Source of the DNA: Burkholderiaceae bacterium
GTDB taxonomy: Bacteria; Pseudomonadota; Gammaproteobacteria; Burkholderiales; Burkholderiaceae_C
Reading direction: 5' to 3'
NCBI GenBank assembly: GCA_031253955.1
Contig: JAIRVJ010000057.1
Location: 1 to 40,398 of the forward strand
Length of the DNA stretch: 40,398 nucleotides
The notes under the pieces are model-generated. The model saw only the letters and a program-made list of their open reading frames with translations, was not told the origin of the DNA and made no database searches. Positions 36,004 through 40,398 of this stretch are shown here, piece by piece. Made by a program: the position numbers and the translations under genes. Each line of letters starts with the position of its first letter. The stretch's first letter is position 1.

Positions 36004-36678
36004 ATGGACGCAGCAAGCCTGGCCGCAATCGGTCTGTCCATCGAATTGGCCGCCGCGACCACGGCCATCCTGCTGGTTTTTTGCACGCCGCTGGCCTGGT
36101 GGCTGGCGCGCGGGCGCGTGGGCGGCTGGCTGCGCACGCCGGTGCGCGCGCTGGTGGCGCTGCCGCTGGTGCTGCCGCCTTCCGTGCTGGGCTTTTATCT
36201 GCTGGTGGCGCTGGGGCCGCACGGGCCACTGGGCGCGCTCACGCAGTGGCTGGGCTGGGGCACGCTGGCCTTCACGTTCTGGGGGCTGCTGCTCGGCTCG
36301 GTCATTTACTCGCTGCCATTCGTGGCGCAGCCGCTGGTGAGCGCGTTCGAGGCCATCGGCGAGCCGCCGATGGAAGCCGCCGCCACCCTGCGCGCCGGAC
36401 CGCTGGATGCGTTCTGGCACGTGGCGCTGCCGCTGGCGCGGCCCGGCTACCTGGCGGGCGCGGTGATGGGCTTTGCGCACACGCTGGGCGAGTTCGGCGT
36501 GGTGCTCATGATCGGCGGCAATATCCCCGGCCAGACGCGCACGATTGCGGTGCAGATCTACGACCACGTCGAGGCGCTCGAATACGGCGCGGCGCACTGG
36601 CTGGCCGGCGGCATGCTGGTCTTCGCGTTCTCGGCGCTGGCGGCGCTGCATGGGATGCAGGCCAGGAGAGCGGCATGA
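36004..36678 (+). CDS. modB: Molybdate ABC transporter permease
   Basis: Inner-membrane channel of the molybdate importer. The 224-residue product has five to six hydrophobic segments and the ATPase-contacting EAA loop [20 protein letters not shown] near residues 123-142. The [20 protein letters not shown] segment is characteristic of ModB. It begins four bases after modA. Unlike most mod operons, modC does not follow at once: 320 bases of repeats lie between. Confidence 0.94.
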   Translation: MDAASLAAIGLSIELAAATTAILLVFCTPLAWWLARGRVGGWLRTPVRALVALPLVLPPSVLGFYLLVALGPHGPLGALTQWLGWGTLAFTFWGLLLGSVIYSLPFVAQPLVSAFEAIGEPPMEAAATLRAGPLDAFWHVALPLARPGYLAGAVMGFAHTLGEFGVVLMIGGNIPGQTRTIAVQIYDHVEALEYGAAHWLAGGMLVFAFSALAALHGMQARRAA

Positions 36679-36998
36679 ACTGCAAGATTAATAGCTCCAT
36701 ACCCATGATTGGTTTGTATTTTCCAATCAAAATTATTAAAAATGCAATTTATTCACTGGAATCATGCTATAAAAATAGTATTTTCCTTTTCCTTCGTCAT
36801 TCCCGCGCAGCTCCCGCTTTCGCGGGAATGACAGGCAATCCACGTCTTGCTCCTTCTCCCGCGTGCGGGGGAAGGTTGGGATGGGGGTCAGCGGCACCTG
36901 AAAAAATTCAGCGCCTGTTTCCGCGCCGTGCGGCCCCCACCCCAGCCCTCCCCCGCGCGCGGGGGAGGGAGCGGGGGGGCAGCGGAGAAATTTGAGAC
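36679..36998. repeat. Three different repeats between modB and modC
   Basis: No gene is present. At 36686-36780 lies an A+T-rich unit with ATTAATAGC at the left and GCTATAAAAATAG at the right. At 36796-36833 an inverted repeat GTCATTCCCGCG...CGCGGGAATGAC follows. At 36847-36978 there is a paired G+C-rich hairpin unit of the BIME-like type, ending in GGGAGCGGGGGGG 20 bases before the modC ATG. The three families sit side by side inside an operon, so modC translation may depend on read-through of strong hairpins or on its own promoter. Confidence 0.7.
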
Positions 36999-38141
36999 AT
37001 GCCGCCAATTAGCTCCCAAGACGCTCAAGCCGAACCCGTGCTGGCGCTGCGCCTGCGCGTGCGGGCGGGGCCGCACTTTGATCTGGCCGTCGATGCCGAT
37101 CTGCCCGCGCGGGGCGTGACCGTCGTCTTCGGCCCATCGGGTTGCGGCAAGACCACGCTGCTACGCGCGGTGGCGGGCTTGACCCGGCCCCCGCCGGGGC
37201 GCGGCGTGGCGCTGGGGCGCGTGGCGCTGGGGCGCGAGGTGTGGCAGGACGACGCGCAAGGCATCTGGCTTGCGGCGCACCGGCGCGCGGTGGGCATGGT
37301 GTTTCAGCAGGCCAACCTGTTCGCGCACCTGACGGCGGGCGAGAACCTGCAATTCGCGCTGGCGCGCGTGCCGCCGGGCGAGCGCCGCATTGCGCTCGAT
37401 CAGGCGGTGGCGCTGCTGGGCATCGGCCCGCTGCTGGCGCGCCGGCCTGGGCAACTTTCCGGCGGCGAGCGCCAGCGCGTGGCCATTGCCCGCGCGCTGG
37501 CCGCCAGCCCGCGCCTGCTGCTGCTCGACGAGCCGCTGGCCTCGCTGGACGCGGCGCGCAAGGCCGAGCTGCTGCCGTACTTCGAGCGCATCCAGCGCGA
37601 GCTGGCCCTGCCCATGCTGTACGTGACCCATGCGCCCGACGAACTGGCGCGGCTGGCCGACCAAGTGCTGCTGCTGCACGAAGGCCGCGTGCGCGCGCAA
37701 GGGCCGGCCGGCGAAATGCTGGCGCGCATGGATTGGGCGCTGGAGCAGGCCGATGCCGCCGGCGCGCTGATCGAGGGCGTGGTCGAGGCATTCGATGAAA
37801 CCTGGCGCCTGCTGCACGTGCGCTTTGCCGGCGGCGTGGTACGGTGCGTGAGCGCGCCCGGCGCGGCCCCGCGCGCGCCGGGCCAGCGCGTGCGCCTGCG
37901 CGTGCCGGCGCGCGACGTGAGCCTGACCCTGACCGCCGCTGGCGACACCAGCATCCTGAACGTGCTGCCCGCCACCGTGACCGAGTTGGCCGATGACGGC
38001 CCGGCCCAAACGCTGGTGGCGCTGCAAGCGGGCGGCGCGCCGCTTATGGCGCGCGTGACGCGCAAATCGGCGCACCAGCTTGGCCTGCGCCCTGGCTTGG
38101 CCGTGTTCGCCCAAATCAAGGGCGTGGCGTTGCTCGATTGA
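36999..38141 (+). CDS. modC: Molybdate ABC transporter ATP-binding protein
   Basis: Powers molybdate import. The 380-residue product has Walker A GPSGCGKT at 45-52, the Q-loop in GMVFQQANLF, the signature LSGGERQRVA near 154, Walker B LLLLDEPLASLD, and the switch histidine in YVTHAPDE. The C-terminal TOBE domain (about 300-378, with DTSILNVLPATV) is the molybdate-binding regulatory domain typical of ModC. GGAG lies about 12 bases before the ATG. The tctB gene starts 107 bases after it. Confidence 0.95.
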   Translation: MPPISSQDAQAEPVLALRLRVRAGPHFDLAVDADLPARGVTVVFGPSGCGKTTLLRAVAGLTRPPPGRGVALGRVALGREVWQDDAQGIWLAAHRRAVGMVFQQANLFAHLTAGENLQFALARVPPGERRIALDQAVALLGIGPLLARRPGQLSGGERQRVAIARALAASPRLLLLDEPLASLDAARKAELLPYFERIQRELALPMLYVTHAPDELARLADQVLLLHEGRVRAQGPAGEMLARMDWALEQADAAGALIEGVVEAFDETWRLLHVRFAGGVVRCVSAPGAAPRAPGQRVRLRVPARDVSLTLTAAGDTSILNVLPATVTELADDGPAQTLVALQAGGAPLMARVTRKSAHQLGLRPGLAVFAQIKGVALLD

Positions 38142-38145
38142 GGCT

Positions 38146-38165
38146 AACCTGTCAAAAACCTGTCA
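38146..38165. promoter_or_regulatory. Direct repeat AACCTGTCA upstream of tctBA
   Basis: AACCTGTCA occurs at 38146-38154 and again at 38157-38165, 11 bases apart, about one helical turn. The pair lies 84 bases before the tctB ATG and just after the modC stop codon. It may be an operator for a regulator of the transporter; the spacing is suggestive only. Confidence 0.3.
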
Positions 38166-38248
38166 TACGTGAAAACCGCTATCGCCACGCGGTATCCAGG
38201 TCCAACAATGGCGTCAACCTGTTTCCATCTGCTTTCCGCCTCACCGTC

Positions 38249-38671
38249 ATGAACAACCAAAACCTTCTGAAGGGCGTGTTTCTGATAGCGATCGCGCTGA
38301 TCTTCGGGATCGGCGCCATGCGCTACCAGGTCGGCACTTTTGCCCACGCCGGCCCCGGCCTGTTTCCCCTGATGGTCAGTTCCTTCGTGGGCTTCATAGG
38401 CCTGATGATGATGGTGCGCTCGCGGGTGCTGCCCAAGATACCGATGGATATGCGGGTGAAAAACGCCCTCCTCGTCCTGTTCTCCCTAATCGGCTTCGCC
38501 GTCGTCACCCACTTCCTGGACATGACTGCCGGCATCCTGTTCATGGTGTTCCTGTCCACGCTGGCCAGCCGGCCCTATTCGTGGAAACGCAACCTGGCCA
38601 TCGCGGGGGTGCTGCTGGGCATTGCCTACGCCTTCCAGAAACTTCTTGGCCTGAACCTGCCGCTGTTCTAA
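38249..38671 (+). CDS. tctB: Tripartite tricarboxylate transporter small membrane subunit TctB
   Basis: Small membrane component of a TTT-family importer, which takes up citrate-like or related carboxylates with a periplasmic TctC protein. The 140-residue product has four hydrophobic segments, with the GAMRYQVGTFAHAGPGLFPL stretch after the first that marks TctB. The ATG at 38249 gives the usual length; an open frame upstream was not used. tctA begins three bases after its stop codon. tctC is not in the window. Confidence 0.9.
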   Translation: MNNQNLLKGVFLIAIALIFGIGAMRYQVGTFAHAGPGLFPLMVSSFVGFIGLMMMVRSRVLPKIPMDMRVKNALLVLFSLIGFAVVTHFLDMTAGILFMVFLSTLASRPYSWKRNLAIAGVLLGIAYAFQKLLGLNLPLF

Positions 38672-38674
38672 ATC

Positions 38675-40210
38675 ATGGAAACACTACATAACCTGGCGTT
38701 CGGTTTCGAGCACGCGCTGACCATTCACAACCTGATGTACTGCGCCATCGGGTGCGTGGTGGGCACCATCGTCGGCCTGCTGCCGGGCCTGGGGCCGCTG
38801 GCCACCATCAGCCTGCTGCTGCCGCTGACCTACTCTATCGACACCACCAGCGCCCTCATCATGCTGGCCGGCATCTACTACGGCGCCCAGTACGGCGACA
38901 GCGTAAGCGCCATCACCATGAAGATCCCGCACGCGGCCAGCATCGTCGCGTGTATTGACGGCTACGCCATGACGCTCAAGGGCAAAACCGGCCTGGCGCT
39001 GTTCACCGCGGGCATCTCCAGCTTCATCGGCGGCACGGTCGCCATCGTGGTGCTGGCGTGGCTGGCGCCCGTGCTGGGCGAAGTGGCCCTGATGTTCGGC
39101 CCCTCGGACTACTGCGCGCTCATGCTGTTCGGCTTTTTCTGCGTTAGTTTCGTGACCACCGGCAGCCTGCTCAACGGCCTGGCCATGTGCATGATCGGCG
39201 TGCTGCTCGGGCAGATTGGCACCGATGTGAACAGCGGCGTGCAGCGCTACACCATGGACCTGCCCTCGCTGGCCGACGGCATCAGCCTGGTCAGCGTGGC
39301 GCTGGGCGCCTTCGGCATCGCCGAAATCATCAAGAACCTCGACGCCAAGTCGCAGCACTCGCCCTTCAACGGCAAGATCAAGCTCATTCCCACCTGGCCG
39401 GAGTTCAAGCGCATCATCCCCAGCGCGCTGCGCGGCAGCATCGTCGGCTCCTTCCTGGGCATCCTGCCCGGCGGCGGCCCCACCATCGCCCAGTTCGCCG
39501 CCTACGCGGTGGACAAGAAGATGAGCAAGTACAAGGACGAAATCGGCCAGGGCGCCATCGAAGGCGTGGCCGGCCAAGCCGCCGCCGACGAAGCCGCCGC
39601 GCGCACCAGCTTCATCCCGCTGATGAGCATCGGCATCCCTGAAAACGCCGTCATGGCGCTGATGATGGGTGCCTTCATCATCAAAGGCATCCAGCCCGGC
39701 CCCAACATGATCGCCGGCCACCCCGAACTGTTCTGGGGCCTGGTGGCCAGCATGTGGATCGGCAACGTATTCCTGGTCACGCTCAACGTGCCGCTGGTGC
39801 GCTATTGGCTGTCGCTATTCAAGATTCCCTACGGTGTGCTGTACCCGGCCATCCTGTTCTTCTGCTGCGTGGGCACTTACAGCGTCAACAACAACGTGGA
39901 CGACGTGTACATCACCGCCGCCTGCGGTATCGGCGGCTACCTGTTCCTGCGCTTCGGTCTCGAACCGGCCCCGCTGCTGCTGGGCTTCATCCTCGGCCCC
40001 ATGCTGGAAGAAAACTTCCGCCGCACCATGCTCCTGTCGCGCGGCAGCTTCGCCGTGTTCTTCACACACCCAATCAGCGCCACACTGCTGAGCCTCATCG
40101 GCATCCTCGTAGCGTGGCAGGTCATCGCCTTCTGGCGCAAATCGGCCAAGGCCAAGAAAGAAGCCGCTCAATCCAGCGCGACCGCGCCGCCTGCCGCAAG
40201 TGCGGTTTGA
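38675..40210 (+). CDS. tctA: Tripartite tricarboxylate transporter large membrane subunit TctA
   Basis: Main membrane channel of the TTT-family importer. The 511-residue product has about 11-12 hydrophobic segments. Two family hallmarks are clear: GLLPGLGPLATISLLLPLTY near residue 34, and its later counterpart LGILPGGGPTIAQFAAYAVD. The SALIMLAGIYYGAQYGDSVS and SIGIPENAVMALMMGAF segments are also typical. A Lys/Ala-rich tail ends the protein. It is coupled to tctB with only three bases between them. The substrate is unknown. Confidence 0.94.
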   Translation: METLHNLAFGFEHALTIHNLMYCAIGCVVGTIVGLLPGLGPLATISLLLPLTYSIDTTSALIMLAGIYYGAQYGDSVSAITMKIPHAASIVACIDGYAMTLKGKTGLALFTAGISSFIGGTVAIVVLAWLAPVLGEVALMFGPSDYCALMLFGFFCVSFVTTGSLLNGLAMCMIGVLLGQIGTDVNSGVQRYTMDLPSLADGISLVSVALGAFGIAEIIKNLDAKSQHSPFNGKIKLIPTWPEFKRIIPSALRGSIVGSFLGILPGGGPTIAQFAAYAVDKKMSKYKDEIGQGAIEGVAGQAAADEAAARTSFIPLMSIGIPENAVMALMMGAFIIKGIQPGPNMIAGHPELFWGLVASMWIGNVFLVTLNVPLVRYWLSLFKIPYGVLYPAILFFCCVGTYSVNNNVDDVYITAACGIGGYLFLRFGLEPAPLLLGFILGPMLEENFRRTMLLSRGSFAVFFTHPISATLLSLIGILVAWQVIAFWRKSAKAKKEAAQSSATAPPAASAV

Positions 40211-40254
40211 AGACGAGGTTGCCATACGGTTCAGTGAAGGCGTTTCAAGTCGTC

Positions 40255-40274
40255 ATTCCCGCGCAGGCGGGAAT
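40255..40274. repeat. Palindromic repeat ATTCCCGCG...CGGGAAT
   Basis: ATTCCCGCGCAGGCGGGAAT is an inverted repeat with seven matching bases at each end, placed between tctA and the aminotransferase fragment. It is of the same kind as 13524-13543 and 36796-36833 and resembles the dRS3-type repeats known from Neisseria. It lies just upstream of where recognisable aminotransferase similarity begins. Confidence 0.7.
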
Positions 40275-40276
40275 CC

Positions 40277-40398
40277 AATGGCCTGCCCAGCGTCGCGGCG
40301 CAAGGCTTTGAGGCGCCGGGCGTGGTGGTCAGCTACACCGCCGATCCCGACATTCAGAGCGGCAAAAAATTCATCGAACAGGGCCTGCAAACGGCCAG
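40277..40398 (+). pseudogene. 5'-truncated aminotransferase fragment, runs off the window
   Basis: The frame reads SVAAQGFEAPGVVVSYT then DPDIQSGKKFIEQGLQTA, resembling the C-terminal part of class-V PLP aminotransferases of the alanine-glyoxylate type, as far as I can recall them. Upstream the frame passes through a palindromic repeat to a TGA at 40235, with no start codon, and tctA occupies the space before. The 5' part of the gene is missing, so this is probably a decayed remnant. The rest lies beyond the window. Confidence 0.5.

Overview
The window is a G+C-rich chromosomal segment whose gene content and style point to a betaproteobacterium of the order Burkholderiales, most likely the Comamonadaceae. 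The evidence is a tripartite tricarboxylate transporter, an IPTL-CTERM surface protein, clpS-clpA next to a cold-shock gene, and frequent short interspersed repeats. This is inference from families; no 16S gene or other taxonomic marker is present. Most genes are core housekeeping genes: YajQ, exonuclease I, ClpA/ClpS, PurF, RF1, GreB, MutS, MetY, YggX, MnmC, SelD, RdgC, CrcB, ModABC and TctBA. No prophage, CRISPR array, tRNA, rRNA or full insertion sequence was seen.

Layout. 1-4.1 kb: repeat debris, yajQ (-), a DUF945 protein (+), sbcB (-). 4.1-4.65 kb: remnant of an ATPase gene carrying a miniature inverted-repeat element (MITE) flanked by a 10-bp target duplication. 4.65-9.9 kb: clpA-clpS (-), divergent cold-shock and DUF192 genes, purF. 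9.9-13.4 kb: two related surface/secreted protein genes. 13.7-16 kb: a Fic-family gene overlapping prfA. 16-25.3 kb: a second MITE, greB, a FUSC membrane protein, mutS, an unrecognised membrane protein, a DsrE/DUF2892 pair, and a nested pair of miniature elements. 25.3-34.7 kb: rhomboid, metY, yggX, mnmC-selD, rdgC, a drug-efflux MFS gene. 34.8-40.4 kb: crcB-modA-modB-modC, tctB-tctA, and a 5'-truncated aminotransferase fragment running off the end.

The most notable observation is at 10000-12367. A long secreted-protein frame has no usable start of its own, while a promoter-like sequence, a strong ribosome binding site and an ATG sit just upstream in another frame. The two frames are separated by a run of 13 cytosines (10044-10056). 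Loss of one C, or gain of two, joins them and restores an N-terminus with a signal peptide closely resembling that of the downstream paralogue. This is the architecture of a phase-variable surface gene, caught here in the OFF configuration (or a homopolymer sequencing error).

The second theme is miniature mobile DNA. At least four repeat classes lie between genes: (a) elements with AAGGCRATCGC ends and 10-bp direct repeats; (b) a Correia-like element with TATAGCGG ends split by another element with TAGAGCGG ends, which carries the same GGGCGAAAAAT palindrome core as class (a); (c) paired G+C-rich hairpins, sometimes enclosed in GTCATT...AACTT inverted repeats; (d) A+T-rich ~95-115 bp units with AGCTATYAA ends. 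One short repeat lies inside the mnmC coding sequence, in the linker between its two enzyme domains.
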